Notes: generated by a model from the letters alone, not told the origin. A DNA stretch of 50,767 nucleotides from Dehalococcoidia bacterium (GCA_030615865.1 JAUWYK010000003.1:1-50767), one strand, 5' to 3'; counted from the first letter of the stretch, positions 24,298-33,722 are shown. Program-made: numbers and translations.

Positions 24298-25506
24298 ATG
24301 AATTTAGAACATCTATTGACCGATGAAGACCGCCAAATCCGGGAGACAATAAGGGATTTCACCAAGAAAGAAATAATCCCCAATACCAAGAAACTGGAAG
24401 CAGACTACAAATTTGTGGAAGAAGTTCATCAGAAGCTTGTTGACTTGGGGATTCAGGCGTCGGGGTACCCTGCCGACTATGGCGGGGGAGATGGCTCAAA
24501 TATGGCCTTTGCCATTATCGCTGAAGAGTTGGCCAAAGGCGATGGTGGAATAAGCCTATCCGTAGGTATCAATATGGGCATTATTCTTAAACCGGCAATA
24601 GTAGTCAAAAACAAGGTGGTTATGGATAAGTTCATTCCGAGTTTTTGCAGTGGTAAGTTAGCCTACGCCTGCATTTCCATGACCGATGAAGCTGGCGGTG
24701 CGGATAGCGAGAATCCTCTCCTTAGTGGTGCCGGGATTAAGACCACCGCAAAGCTTGAAGGTGATGAATATGTCATAAACGGGAGCAAGGCGTGGCCGAC
24801 TCATGCTGGGATAGCTGAGTGCTATTTGACTGTCTGTACCACTGATCCCAATGCGGGAGATGACGGTGTTGCCCTGATTTATGTTCCTAAGGATACACCG
24901 GGGCTCACATTTGGCGAGCCGGAAAAGAAGATGTTATTTAAGACAGCCATAAATGCCTCTGTATATTATGATAATGTTCGGGTGCCAAAGGAATTTCGGC
25001 TTGCCGGTCCCGGCATGGATGCCAATATTTACCATTTCTTCGAATCGGGAACCGGGTGGCATTCGGCATCCATAGCCCTGGGAATCGCCGAGCGTGCCTT
25101 TGAGATAGTGCTGGATTACACGGGAACCCGCATGGGCGGATTCAAGCCAGTAAGGCAGCACAGCATGGTAGCCGGAATACTTGCCGATATGGCTATCGGC
25201 ATAGAGATGATGAGGGCAAGTGTCTATAACCTGAGTTGCATGCTTGATCATCTTGATATATATGGTCCGCCGTGGTCACCGGCATTCATATCCAAGGCAG
25301 CTGCCACCAGGGTCTTTGCCGGAGACATGGCAGTGGAAATAGTGAACAAAGGTGCCGAACTGCTCGGCTCAATGGCGATTTCAGAGGACTTCCCTTATGA
25401 GAAGTGCCTCAGGGATGCCAAGGTAACTCAGCTCTGGCTTGGAGGGCAGCAAATCTGTCGCTATCGCGTTGCTAGGGGGTATTATGACCTAAAGAACTGG
25501 GCATAG
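24298..25506 (+). CDS. Acyl-CoA dehydrogenase homologue with replaced catalytic glutamate
   Basis: 402 residues, normal family length, with N-terminal helical, central beta (SMTDEAGGADSENP, INGSKAWPTHAG) and C-terminal helical domains. FAD-contact regions and the terminal CRYRVARGYYDLKNWA are present. At the position where short/medium-chain enzymes have the catalytic base (Y-E-G-T), this protein reads QLWLGGQQI, so the Glu is Leu381. The alternative Glu position of isovaleryl-CoA/long-chain dehydrogenases (helix G, here GWHSASIALGIAERAF) also lacks a clear Glu. It therefore may use another base or a different reaction, as in flavoenzymes that only reduce or bind acyl groups. It precedes an AOR gene by 60 bases on the same strand. 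Confidence 0.85.
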   Translation: MNLEHLLTDEDRQIRETIRDFTKKEIIPNTKKLEADYKFVEEVHQKLVDLGIQASGYPADYGGGDGSNMAFAIIAEELAKGDGGISLSVGINMGIILKPAIVVKNKVVMDKFIPSFCSGKLAYACISMTDEAGGADSENPLLSGAGIKTTAKLEGDEYVINGSKAWPTHAGIAECYLTVCTTDPNAGDDGVALIYVPKDTPGLTFGEPEKKMLFKTAINASVYYDNVRVPKEFRLAGPGMDANIYHFFESGTGWHSASIALGIAERAFEIVLDYTGTRMGGFKPVRQHSMVAGILADMAIGIEMMRASVYNLSCMLDHLDIYGPPWSPAFISKAAATRVFAGDMAVEIVNKGAELLGSMAISEDFPYEKCLRDAKVTQLWLGGQQICRYRVARGYYDLKNWA

Positions 25507-25566
25507 TCATTTCCTGTGGGCAACCAAGCGGAGTTTGCTGGTAAGGTTATCAAAGGAGGTATGCAC

Positions 25567-27429
25567 ATGTATAGCGGTGGTTATATGGGAAAGATATTGA
25601 GGATTGATTTAAGTAATCAGTCGGCAAAAGAAGAAGTAGTTTCTGAAGAATTGGCTAGGAATTATTTGGGTGGCGTTGGTTTTGCCATAAAATACTTATA
25701 CAATGAGTTAAGACCAGGAATTTCAGCCTTAGATAAAGATAATAAACTAATCTTCGCTGTAGGCCCTCTGACAGCTACCGGAGTCTCTTGTACCAGCAGA
25801 ATGGCAGTAGCTTCAAAGTCCCCGCTTACAAATGCTATGGGAGCTGCTTTCGCTGGAGGTCATTTCCCTGCTGAGATGAAAAGAGCGGGCTATGACATGA
25901 TAATTATTGAAGGCAAGGCAGAAAAGCCAACCTATGTAGCAATTAAGGAGGGTGATGTTCGCTTTAGGTCTGCGGAAAAGCTGAAAGGCATGATTACTAC
26001 TGACACCCAGCTTTTTATCAAGGAGGAGCTTAAAGATCACAATTACCGGGTTGCCTGCATAGGTCCTGCCGGGGAGGGGCTTGTTCCCATAGCCTGTATT
26101 ATCAATGAGCGTCGTGCCGCTGGCAGAAAGGGACTGGGGGCGGTGATGGGCTCAAAGAACCTGAAAGCGATTGCCGTGCGCGGTGTTAAAAAACCAGCCA
26201 TAGCCGATGCCGCCAAGTTTAAAGAGGCACGACAGGCTATGAACCGGGCTATGAAAGAAAGCGAGGTGCTTTATCCCGATTTCTCTAAGGCGGGCACACC
26301 CATGATAATCGATGACATGACCGAAATGGGAATTTATTCGGCCAAGAACTGGTCGGCCACCGGAGAGATCGACCTGGTAAAAGAGCAAGGCCGCGATGCT
26401 CAGGATGCAATGATAATTAATAAGGCTTACTGTGCCGATTGCCCCGTGGGCTGCTCTCAAGTCAAGATGGTCACCGATGGCCCCTACGCTGGTTTCCTGA
26501 GTGAAGGACCTGAATTTGAGACGACATATTCGCTGGGAAGCGCGGTAGGTGTGAGCTATCTGCCCGCCATCATTGCCGCAGACCGAATCTGCGATGAGTA
26601 TGGTATAGATACCATGTCAGCCGGGGTTACCATAGGTTTTGCTATGGAGCTTTATGAAAGGGGAATACTCACCAAGCAGGATACTGATGGTCTGGAACTG
26701 AAATTCGGCAATTATAATGCCATGATTGAGATGCTGCGGAGGATAACCTATCAGGAGGGCCTGGGGGCAATCCTGAGCCAGGGTACCAGGAAAGCGGCTG
26801 AGAAAATAGGTAAAGGCTCAGAGAAATATGCCATGCATGTAAAGGGTCTGGAGCTACCGGCTTACGATGTCAGGGGCGCCAAGGCACACGGCCTGAATTA
26901 CGCCACCGCTTATACTGGAGCCGACCACAACCGGGGCTACGCCTTCCAGGAAATCTTCGATAACCCCAACCCTGAAAAAGTGGACAGATTTGCCATTAAG
27001 GGAAAGGGCAGGCTGACCAAATGGAATCAGGACGTTCGCTGCGTCACCTGTGATTGCGCCCCGATGTGTGCTTTTCTCCTTGATATGGCTATGGCCGACA
27101 GAGCGTGTCAAAACACGGCCGACTTAGTGAACGCCACTACCGGGATGCGCCTTACCGCGGAAGAAGTCCAGCAAATCGGAGAAAGGATAAATAATGTAGC
27201 CCGGCTATTTAACGGAAGGGAAGGATTTACCCGCAAGGATGACACATTCCCCGAACGTCTAATGACTGAGCCTATTAAAGCAGGGGCGTCTGCCGGGCAG
27301 CTTATCAGTCAGGCAGACCTTGATGAGATGCTCGACGAGTACTATGCAGCACGTGGCTGGGATAAGGATGGCAACCCGACTCCTGCCAAGCTTAAGGAAC
27401 TAGGGCTGGCAATGCATAATAGGCTGTGA
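25567..27429 (+). CDS. aor: Aldehyde:ferredoxin oxidoreductase (AOR) family protein
   Basis: 620 residues from ATG 25567, seven bases after AAAGGAGGT; earlier in-frame starts (GTG 25516, ATG 25561) fit less well. The AOR fold is obvious: GKILRIDLSNQ, LGGVGFAIKYLYNEL, GPLTATGVSCTSR, GAAFAGGHFPAEMKRAGYD, the [4Fe-4S] motif CADCPVGC, GPEFETTYSLGS, and CVTCDCAPMCAF supplying the fourth ligand. A tungsten or molybdenum bis-pterin enzyme that oxidises aldehydes (or reduces acids) with ferredoxin in the cytoplasm. VKGLELPAYDVRGAKAHGL is the standard active-site segment, in contrast to the second AOR in this window. It ends 66 bases before the second tRNA-Pro half-repeat. Confidence 0.93.
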   Translation: MYSGGYMGKILRIDLSNQSAKEEVVSEELARNYLGGVGFAIKYLYNELRPGISALDKDNKLIFAVGPLTATGVSCTSRMAVASKSPLTNAMGAAFAGGHFPAEMKRAGYDMIIIEGKAEKPTYVAIKEGDVRFRSAEKLKGMITTDTQLFIKEELKDHNYRVACIGPAGEGLVPIACIINERRAAGRKGLGAVMGSKNLKAIAVRGVKKPAIADAAKFKEARQAMNRAMKESEVLYPDFSKAGTPMIIDDMTEMGIYSAKNWSATGEIDLVKEQGRDAQDAMIINKAYCADCPVGCSQVKMVTDGPYAGFLSEGPEFETTYSLGSAVGVSYLPAIIAADRICDEYGIDTMSAGVTIGFAMELYERGILTKQDTDGLELKFGNYNAMIEMLRRITYQEGLGAILSQGTRKAAEKIGKGSEKYAMHVKGLELPAYDVRGAKAHGLNYATAYTGADHNRGYAFQEIFDNPNPEKVDRFAIKGKGRLTKWNQDVRCVTCDCAPMCAFLLDMAMADRACQNTADLVNATTGMRLTAEEVQQIGERINNVARLFNGREGFTRKDDTFPERLMTEPIKAGASAGQLISQADLDEMLDEYYAARGWDKDGNPTPAKLKELGLAMHNRL

Positions 27430-27495
27430 ATTTGATTGGGCAGCCAGAGGCATTGAAAATGTCGGCAAAATGTTGGCAAAAGACCTGGAAACAGA

Positions 27496-27539
27496 GTCGG
27501 GGTGAGAGGATTTGAACCTCCGACCACCTGAACCCCATT
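27496..27539 (-). repeat. tRNA-Pro(GGG) 3'-half, attachment-site-like copy 2
   Basis: Identical over 44 bp to 23541-23584 and in the same orientation. Flanks differ: on the minus strand the preceding bases complete four pairs of the anticodon stem (CTGA/TCAG), but no D-arm or 5' acceptor strand follows; after the discriminator comes CT instead of CCA. The plus-strand frame that runs into it reads VGKMLAKDLETESG and stops inside the repeat, which is how recombinase genes often end in tRNA attachment sites. Confidence 0.7.
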
Positions 27540-27571
27540 CAGCCACGATAAAAGGCGGGAAGCCCTTGCCT

Positions 27572-27619
27572 CCTACTTGACAGGGGGAGGGGTTTGGTTG
27601 TAGTTTTCCTTCAAGTAGG
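27572..27619. repeat. 9-bp inverted repeat upstream of SDR gene
   Basis: CCTACTTGA (27572-27580) and TCAAGTAGG (27611-27619) pair perfectly around 30 bases, 49 bases before the SDR start. Candidate operator or leader hairpin. Confidence 0.3.
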
Positions 27620-27667
27620 TCGAAAATACTCAACTTTTGAGCGCTACCGTTTAGGAGGATAGAAGCC

Positions 27668-28474
27668 ATGAAACTAAAAGATAAAGTAGCTATTATTACT
27701 GGTGGTGGGACAGGGATAGGAAAAGCCATTAGCTTTGCCTTTGCCAATGAAGGAGTGGCAGTGGTAGTAGCCGCCCGTAACCTCCCTAGATTGGAAGAGG
27801 TGGCTAAAGACATCAAGTCTAGAGGCGGTAAGGCAAAAGCGATACAAACCGATATTTCTGAGCACGAGCAGGTAAAGCGGATGGTAGCTCAAACTATTGA
27901 CGAGTTTGGTCAGATTGATATACTGGTAAATAATGCCGCCATAGGTACGTATAATAACGCTGATGTCGTCGACATGAATCTGGATAACTGGCATAATTTA
28001 TTAGCAGTAAATTTAACCGGGACTATGCTTTGTTCTAGAGAGATACTTAAATATATGATTCCCCGTAGAAGCGGTAATATCATCAATATTAGCAGTGTCG
28101 CCGGGATATCCGGCGTGCCCAAAGAAAGCCCATACGCCGCCAGCAAATGGGGCGTAATCGGTTTTACTGAAACCCTCGCTATCGAAGCAGGTAAATTCGG
28201 TATTCGTGTTAACTGTATCAGCCCTGGCGCTACTCGGACTCAAGAATTTGAGGATTGGGTGAAGGTTGCGGCTAAAGATGCGGGTATCTCCTACGAGGAA
28301 ATGATGAGTAAAATCACCGACAATAATGCCTTAAAGAGAATAGCCGAGCCGTCTGAAATAGCGGCTTGTGTCATGTTTCTGGCTTCAGATGATTCTAGCG
28401 CCATCACTGGCCACAATCTGGTAGCCAGCTGCGGCTTTCATATAACCCACCCCAACATGATTAGCTGGGTGTGA
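27668..28474 (+). CDS. Short-chain dehydrogenase/reductase (SDR)
   Basis: 268 residues, classical SDR. The NAD(P)-binding motif ITGGGTGIGKA is near residue 11, NNAA near residue 89, the catalytic Ser region ISSVAG, YAASK near residue 156 and the following PG of the post-catalytic loop (CISPGATRTQ) are all present. It oxidises or reduces an alcohol/ketone, substrate unknown. The start follows TAGGAGG by about ten bases. The C-terminus is a little unusual (VASCGFHITHPNMISWV). It lies just outside the second tRNA-Pro half-repeat and upstream of a decayed cupin copy. Confidence 0.9.
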   Translation: MKLKDKVAIITGGGTGIGKAISFAFANEGVAVVVAARNLPRLEEVAKDIKSRGGKAKAIQTDISEHEQVKRMVAQTIDEFGQIDILVNNAAIGTYNNADVVDMNLDNWHNLLAVNLTGTMLCSREILKYMIPRRSGNIINISSVAGISGVPKESPYAASKWGVIGFTETLAIEAGKFGIRVNCISPGATRTQEFEDWVKVAAKDAGISYEEMMSKITDNNALKRIAEPSEIAACVMFLASDDSSAITGHNLVASCGFHITHPNMISWV

Positions 28475-28505
28475 CTGTAGCTTATTTTTTAAAAGGAGGA
28501 CTTTA

Positions 28506-28950
28506 GACAGTCACTGAATCAAAATATGGGAAAACCTGGTAAGGAAACCCATTTACGAAGTGAGTGCTGGTAAAAGGTAAAGTAAAAGGCCGATAATATC
28601 CCACAATGACGCTCATGAGTAATGATCTTGTGCCTGGAAGCAACATCTATCTTGAAGTTGGCTGGATATGGGACATGCCTGAGCCAAATCCCCATGTCCT
28701 TAAACATTCGCACGATAAATATAACGAGGTTGTCCTTCATATAGGGAGCGACCCTTACAATCCGGAAGACCTTGGTGCCGAAATAGAGTTTACAGTTGGT
28801 GGTGAACCACTGGTATTTGACAGAACCTCAGCACTATTTGTGCCAGCGGGTGTGAAACATGGTCCAGTAACCTGGAAAAAAGTTACAGACCACATTAACA
28901 TATTAATTAAATTATTAACGAGTGGTATTAAAAATTGCTTTTTCTTTTAA
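28506..28950 (+). pseudogene. Decayed cupin-like gene, paralogue of 29586-30044
   Basis: A good ribosome-binding AAAAGGAGGA stands at about 28491-28500, then a sequence matching the start of the intact paralogue (ESKYGK where the intact gene has EKKYGK) but with no start codon. A one-base deletion after AAATATGGGAAA shifts the frame, and a stop replaces the Glu of the GREYPTM segment. From 28606 the frame is open and close to the intact protein (DLVPGSN, GWIWDMPEPNPH, FVP.GVKHGP.TWK), with one extra codon in the H-x-H loop, and ends in an unrelated tail. It is inverted relative to the intact copy and its 3' end overlaps the next gene by four bases. Confidence 0.8.
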
Positions 28951-29378
28951 GCGTACTTGCCTCCAGGCCCGGTGGTAAAATGGAAAATAGGTCTATCTAC
29001 CCTCCTGATAATCAATGGACAGTGCTTCATCCCCTTGGGAACAAAGACTAGGCAGCTTTTGGTTAGTATATGTTTTTCGTCCTCCAACCATAATTCGACT
29101 TCTCCACACAAATCCTGTGGATCTTCCGGATTAGTTCCAAAAAATGTTATAACTTCATCAAAAGGGTGGGTATGAGCTCCTACTATAGCCTTTTCCGACC
29201 CTTTCCAGTACCAGACACATTCTACATAAAAGGCCCCTTTTATGACCTCCTCATCCAAATATATCAAACGAGTGTGACTACCGGCGGCTATCTCTGCAGC
29301 ATCGCGCCTGTACGAAGGGAACTCCAAGTCAGATTTTACCCCGGTAATAATATATTTCCCATATTTCGTTTCAGCCAT
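28947..29378 (-). CDS. Cupin-like protein, MAExKYGKY family, copy A
   Basis: 143 residues beginning MAETKYGKYIITG. Likely single-domain cupin: a metal-type motif GAHTHPFDEVITFFG (HxH...E) and a second-half VFVPKGMKHCPL with its His. The family name is unknown to me; I call it from the shared N-terminal signature and the beta-barrel motif pattern. It is about a third identical by eye to copy B at 29586, sharing NPEDPQDL / NPNNPEEL, GE.E and FVPKG.KH.P. Expected to bind a metal and a small organic ligand in the cytoplasm. It is the distal gene of the minus-strand catabolic operon. Confidence 0.72.
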   Translation of the reverse strand: MAETKYGKYIITGVKSDLEFPSYRRDAAEIAAGSHTRLIYLDEEVIKGAFYVECVWYWKGSEKAIVGAHTHPFDEVITFFGTNPEDPQDLCGEVELWLEDEKHILTKSCLVFVPKGMKHCPLIIRRVDRPIFHFTTGPGGKYA

Positions 29379-29585
29379 TTTCAGTTAACCCCCTTTCTAA
29401 GTGCTGACGCAGACTAAATTGGTACACCCTGGATTCTTTATTCCAGCGAGTACTCCCTCAATCGATAAAAACTACCAACACAAGCAACCAGCCAGCCTAT
29501 CACTCTCTAGCAAAGGGTTTAAACGTAGTCGCCTTCATATCAGAAAGGCTTTCCCCAAAATCAAAAATCTCTGGGTGGTCTATTT

Positions 29586-30044
29586 TTATTTCCCTTTGTA
29601 TCCTCCAGGTGCTGACTCTGCCAGGGTGCCTGCGCCGAGTATCATCGCCATCTGTAGATGTGGTTTATCAACCCTCTTCCAGGTTAACGGACCATGTTTT
29701 ACTCCCTTTGGCACAAAGAGCGCTGAGGTTTTATCAATTATGAGTGGCTCACCTCCTACCACAAACTCTATTTCGGCACCAAGCTCTTCGGGATTGTTAG
29801 GATCAGAACCGATATGCAGAACAATCTCATCGTAATCATGAGAGTGTTCAAGGATATGGGGGTTTGGCTCAGGCATGTCCCATATCCAGCCAAATTCGAT
29901 ATACATGTTGCTTCCAGGTACAAGATCGTTACTCATATATGTCATTGTGGGATACTCGCGACCTTTGACTTCACCTGGTACCGTAACATTCACCTCGCGA
30001 ACCGGCTTCTTTATGAGGTATTTCCCATATTTCTTTTCAGCCAT
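29586..30044 (-). CDS. Cupin-like protein, MAExKYGKY family, copy B
   Basis: 152 residues, MAEKKYGKYLIKKP, with GWIWDMPEPNPHILEHSHDYDEIVLH carrying the HxH...E metal motif within it and FVPKGVKHGPLTWKR supplying the second-half His. It is the intact relative of the pseudogene at 28506-28950. AAGGAG precedes the ATG at 30044. It follows the DUF169 gene by 59 bases on the same strand. A role as a dioxygenase, isomerase or ligand sensor cannot be separated from sequence; in an anaerobic setting isomerase or decarboxylase chemistry seems more likely. Confidence 0.75.
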   Translation of the reverse strand: MAEKKYGKYLIKKPVREVNVTVPGEVKGREYPTMTYMSNDLVPGSNMYIEFGWIWDMPEPNPHILEHSHDYDEIVLHIGSDPNNPEELGAEIEFVVGGEPLIIDKTSALFVPKGVKHGPLTWKRVDKPHLQMAMILGAGTLAESAPGGYKGK

Positions 30045-30103
30045 TTTTTATTATTCTCCTTTCTAACCTTTTATGTAAGATATGAATTTTTAGGTCAACT
30101 CGC

Positions 30104-30844
30104 TCATAATTTTAGAGCAAACTTTCTCGCAAGTCTTTCCATATCGGCGAAATACTGCTCTCTATTAAATCCCGGAAGAACCCATTTCATTTCCAGAAGG
30201 TTTTGTGTTATTGTAGGTATCCAATTCCATGGAATAGATACAAGTACCCGCCCCTCCGGAAATACCCCTCTTGCTATCATACCATAGGCCATCCCGGTAA
30301 TCATGTAATTTACCTTGCCGCTTTTATAGGGATAAACGTAAAGCCAGGCGCAGCTCACTACGGGCATCGCCTTCGGTTCCCATATCTCTCCGGTCGAATA
30401 GCTCATTGCCCTAAGCACGATTTCTGCCTGCCTAGGAGTGGCATAAAGAATTAAAAGGTCTGGCTCGAACGTTAACTCCTCTAATGGCGAGAAGACAACA
30501 TAGTTGACAGTGCCCCTCGCAAAGCTTGGTATGTGCTGGTATATTCTGGTGTTAGCCCGTGGCTCTTGGTATATCTCCAGTTCCGGCCCTAATTGACCGC
30601 CTTCCAGTACAGGCGCGATGTCCATCATTCCCAGCGGCATTTTCCCGACGCAGTCCTCGTTATCCTTATCAAAATAAAAGGCGGTGTCTCTTTGGTGGGC
30701 CTCTTTTAACATCTCACAAAAACCCAATGACTTATCCAATCGTTCAATTCCTTCCGGTTTGTCAAAGAGGAACTTAACGCCTACGGGTGGCTTTTCAAAG
30801 TCAAATTTCTTATATATGGATAGATCTGTTCGAAGTGGCCTCAT
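30104..30844 (-). CDS. DUF169-family protein
   Basis: 246 residues with the features I associate with DUF169: an N-terminal PPVGVKFLFDKPEG, a CEMLKEA cysteine segment, EDCVGKMPLGM with a second conserved Cys, a central EPDLLILYATPRQAEIVLRAM and a late CAWLYVYPYKSGKVNY followed by a conserved tail RVLVSIPWNWIPTITQNL. The family is widespread in anaerobes and its function is unknown; conserved cysteines suggest a metal or iron-sulfur role. GGGAGG precedes ATG 30844. It lies downstream of the IlvD-type dehydratase with a 140-base gap, so it is probably in the same transcript. Confidence 0.75.
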   Translation of the reverse strand: MRPLRTDLSIYKKFDFEKPPVGVKFLFDKPEGIERLDKSLGFCEMLKEAHQRDTAFYFDKDNEDCVGKMPLGMMDIAPVLEGGQLGPELEIYQEPRANTRIYQHIPSFARGTVNYVVFSPLEELTFEPDLLILYATPRQAEIVLRAMSYSTGEIWEPKAMPVVSCAWLYVYPYKSGKVNYMITGMAYGMIARGVFPEGRVLVSIPWNWIPTITQNLLEMKWVLPGFNREQYFADMERLARKFALKL

Positions 30845-30984
30845 GTTTACCTCCCAAATATAAAATTTTCACAGAAGAACTGGGTCTTGGAGTGTCAATC
30901 GAAATGAGCCCACCTGTGCTAACCGAAAGTGGACTCACCCCAGGCAAAATTAATTAACCTCAGGCAATCACCTCCTTTTCGGGT

Positions 30985-32652
30985 TTAATCTTGCAGAATT
31001 GCTCCGCTGCTGGCCGAGCTTACCCTCTCCGCATAGCGCTTGAGATAGCCAGTTTTTACTTTGAGTTCAAAGCGGGGTAACCGTGCCAGACGATTGCCAA
31101 TCTCCTCGTCGCTCAACTCCACTTCAAGTTTATGGTTGGGAATATCTATCCGTATCATGTCCCCATCGTGCAAAGCGGCGATCGGTCCGCCACTGGCTGC
31201 TTCCGGTGATATGTGACCAATGGCCGGCCCACGCGTTGCCCCGGAAAAACGGCCATCCGTAATGAGAGCGACCTCCTTATCTCTGCCCAGGCCACAGAGC
31301 ATAGCGGTGGGCCAGAGCATCTCCACCATTCCTGGACTGCCTTTAGGCCCCTCATAGCGAATCACGATTACATCGCCGCTCTGAAAGTCCTGCTTCATGA
31401 CGGCTCTGGTTGTTTCGGCCTCCGAGTTGAAAACCCGCGCTGGCCCGCGGTGGACAAGCATCTCAGCAGCCACGGCACCGCTTTTCACCACTGCGCCATC
31501 GGGAGCCAGATTGCCGAAGAGTACGCTGATGCCACCCGTAGCGCTGTAGGGGTCTGAAAGGGGGCGGATAACTTCATGGTCCGTTACCCGTGCTTTCATC
31601 AGGTTCTTGCCCAGTGATTTGCCAGTAACCGTCTTGGCCTCAAGGTGCAGCAGCCCTTCAAGCTCTTTCATTACTGCAGGCACGCCGCCGGCAAAGTCCA
31701 AATGCTCTAGCCGGTACTGAGATGCCGGGCTGAACTTGCAGAGCTGGGGGGCCTTCTGGCTTATCTCGTTTATGCGTGAAATGGGGAAATCAATACCTGC
31801 CTCGTGGGCTATCGCCGGCAGGTGTAGCACACTGTTGGTGCTGCCTCCTATCGCCATGGTGACAACAAAAGCATTGTAAATGGATTCATCAGTCACAATA
31901 TCACGCGGGCAGATATTCTCCTTTACCAGCTTGATAATCCGCTCACCGGTATCCTTGGCCAGATGGGTTCTCCTGACATCCACCGCCGGGATAGTCCCGT
32001 TACCGGTGAGTGCCAGTCCCAGCGCTTCGGTCAGGCAGTTCATGGTATTGGCGGTGAACATACCGGCACAGCTACCGCACGTCGGACAGGCAGCGTGCTC
32101 CAGCCGTTCAAGGTCTTCCTCACTGATTTCTCCTCTTATTGTCCGGCCCATAGCCTCAACAACAGTAACAAGGTCAATCAGCCTGGTCTCACCGTTCTCG
32201 TTAACCCGTCCTGCCAGCATAGGCCCCCCGCTGACAAAGATGGAGGGGATGTTAACCCTTATTGTCCCCATGAGCATGCCTGGCACTATCTTGTCACAAT
32301 TGGGTATAAGAACAATCCCGTCCAGAGGATATGCTTCGGCCAGGATTTCTACGGAATCAGCAATGAACTCCCGGCTGGGCAGATTGTAACGCATTCCCGG
32401 AGTCCCCTCATTGATGCACTCGCCAAGCGATATCGTGCCAAGCTCAAAGGGGACACCCCCGGCACTGCGGACGCCTGCTTTTACCCAGCGGGCAATATGG
32501 TCCAGCTGTATATGGCCGGGGAAAAGCTCGTTGGCGCTGTTGACAACCCCGATAAATGGCTTCTTGAGGTCATCTTTACTGCAACCTACCGCATAAAGTG
32601 CGGCACGATGTGGCGCACGTTCAATCCCCTTCTTTATGACATCGCTTCTCAT
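30985..32652 (-). CDS. ilvD: Dihydroxy-acid dehydratase (IlvD/EDD family)
   Basis: 555 residues from ATG 32652; an ATG three codons earlier touches the GGGAGG site. Cluster cysteines are seen in [14 protein letters not shown] and [18 protein letters not shown], and [19 protein letters not shown] closes the active site. Where [2Fe-2S] plant/mycobacterial enzymes have Cys in NEITPCN, this protein has [10 protein letters not shown], as in the E. coli [4Fe-4S]-type enzyme. The IlvD reaction is dehydration of 2,3-dihydroxy-isovalerate, but the IlvD/EDD superfamily also contains sugar-acid dehydratases, and the catabolic operon with an importer and dehydrogenases makes a sugar-acid or hydroxyacid role possible. 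Confidence 0.88.
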   Translation of the reverse strand: MRSDVIKKGIERAPHRAALYAVGCSKDDLKKPFIGVVNSANELFPGHIQLDHIARWVKAGVRSAGGVPFELGTISLGECINEGTPGMRYNLPSREFIADSVEILAEAYPLDGIVLIPNCDKIVPGMLMGTIRVNIPSIFVSGGPMLAGRVNENGETRLIDLVTVVEAMGRTIRGEISEEDLERLEHAACPTCGSCAGMFTANTMNCLTEALGLALTGNGTIPAVDVRRTHLAKDTGERIIKLVKENICPRDIVTDESIYNAFVVTMAIGGSTNSVLHLPAIAHEAGIDFPISRINEISQKAPQLCKFSPASQYRLEHLDFAGGVPAVMKELEGLLHLEAKTVTGKSLGKNLMKARVTDHEVIRPLSDPYSATGGISVLFGNLAPDGAVVKSGAVAAEMLVHRGPARVFNSEAETTRAVMKQDFQSGDVIVIRYEGPKGSPGMVEMLWPTAMLCGLGRDKEVALITDGRFSGATRGPAIGHISPEAASGGPIAALHDGDMIRIDIPNHKLEVELSDEEIGNRLARLPRFELKVKTGYLKRYAERVSSASSGAILQD

Positions 32653-32679
32653 ATCTCTCATCCTCCCTGGTAAGGATAG

Positions 32680-33711
32680 TTAAGGAATTTGAAGCAAAAC
32701 CTTGATGTTATCTTCCTTATTGGCAATCAGTTTCTCAAACCCCATTTCTACAGCATCTTTAAGTGGCACTTTTGAGGTAATTAACCTACCAGGATCAATT
32801 CTTTTATCCGCTAGCAGGGTGATAGCTGTCTTGGCCTCGTCGACATAAATGGGGCTGCCTACGATAGTTTTCTGATTAAACATCACGCTGAAAAAATCAA
32901 TTGAGCTAGGTTTGTCAAAGACTCCCACAATCACAGTGGTTCCCCCCCTTCGCGCTAGGTCCAAAGCCAGCTGAGGGGTATCGGGGTGGCCAACACATTC
33001 AAAAGATATGTCGGCACCTAATCCATCGGTCAGATTGGCAACTTGCTTCACTGGAGCACCATCGTCAGGGTTGATAAACGCTGTAGCTCCCATGGTCAAG
33101 GCAATCTCTCCCCTGCGTTTAATCTTATCCATAACATAAACCTCGGTTGCCCCGGCAGCCCTGGCGGCTAATAGAACACAAAGACCGATAGTGCCTGAGC
33201 CCACAATAGCCACTGTATCCCCGGGACGGACATTACCTTGACGAACGGCGTGAATTGCCACTGCCAAAGGCTCTACCAGAGCCCCAAGTTCATCAGATAC
33301 CGAATTCGGAAGCTTATAAACTGAGTAACTGGGAACGACTGCATATTCAGCCATACAACCGTCCACCGTCAGACCAGTGAAACCCGCGTTCAGGCAAATA
33401 TTGTACATGGCTCTTTTACAGTAATAGCATTCACCGCAGAACCAATAACCCAGTGCTGTCACCCGCTCCCCAACCTTAAAGCCTGTTACCCCTTTACCCA
33501 CTTCCGCGACTCTGCCAGCGAACTCATGCCCTAAAGTTAGTGGTACTTTCTCGACAGCGATCATGCCCGGACCACCGGCATATTCCTTCAAGTCGGTACC
33601 GCAGATACCAGCCAGGTTAATTTTCACTTTTAACTGCCCCGGCCCGGGAGACGGTTCAGGTATATCTTCATAGCGAAGGTCTTTTCTACCATACCACCTT
33701 AAGGCTTTCAT
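32680..33711 (-). CDS. Zinc-dependent medium-chain alcohol dehydrogenase (butanediol/sorbitol/threonine dehydrogenase-like)
   Basis: 343 residues. Catalytic zinc ligands: Cys in GICGTDLKEY, GHEFAG histidine, and Glu in GALVEPLAVA; structural zinc cysteines in FCGECYYCKRAMYNIC. The Rossmann motif is VAIVGSGTIG, followed by an acidic residue after the second strand (VMDKIKRR), which favours NAD(H). Closest in style to 2,3-butanediol/polyol dehydrogenases. It begins at ATG 33711 behind GGGAGGTG and ends 28 bases before ilvD. It probably oxidises a secondary alcohol of the substrate handled by this operon. Confidence 0.92.
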   Translation of the reverse strand: MKALRWYGRKDLRYEDIPEPSPGPGQLKVKINLAGICGTDLKEYAGGPGMIAVEKVPLTLGHEFAGRVAEVGKGVTGFKVGERVTALGYWFCGECYYCKRAMYNICLNAGFTGLTVDGCMAEYAVVPSYSVYKLPNSVSDELGALVEPLAVAIHAVRQGNVRPGDTVAIVGSGTIGLCVLLAARAAGATEVYVMDKIKRRGEIALTMGATAFINPDDGAPVKQVANLTDGLGADISFECVGHPDTPQLALDLARRGGTTVIVGVFDKPSSIDFFSVMFNQKTIVGSPIYVDEAKTAITLLADKRIDPGRLITSKVPLKDAVEMGFEKLIANKEDNIKVLLQIP

Positions 33712-33722
33712 ATTTCACCTCC

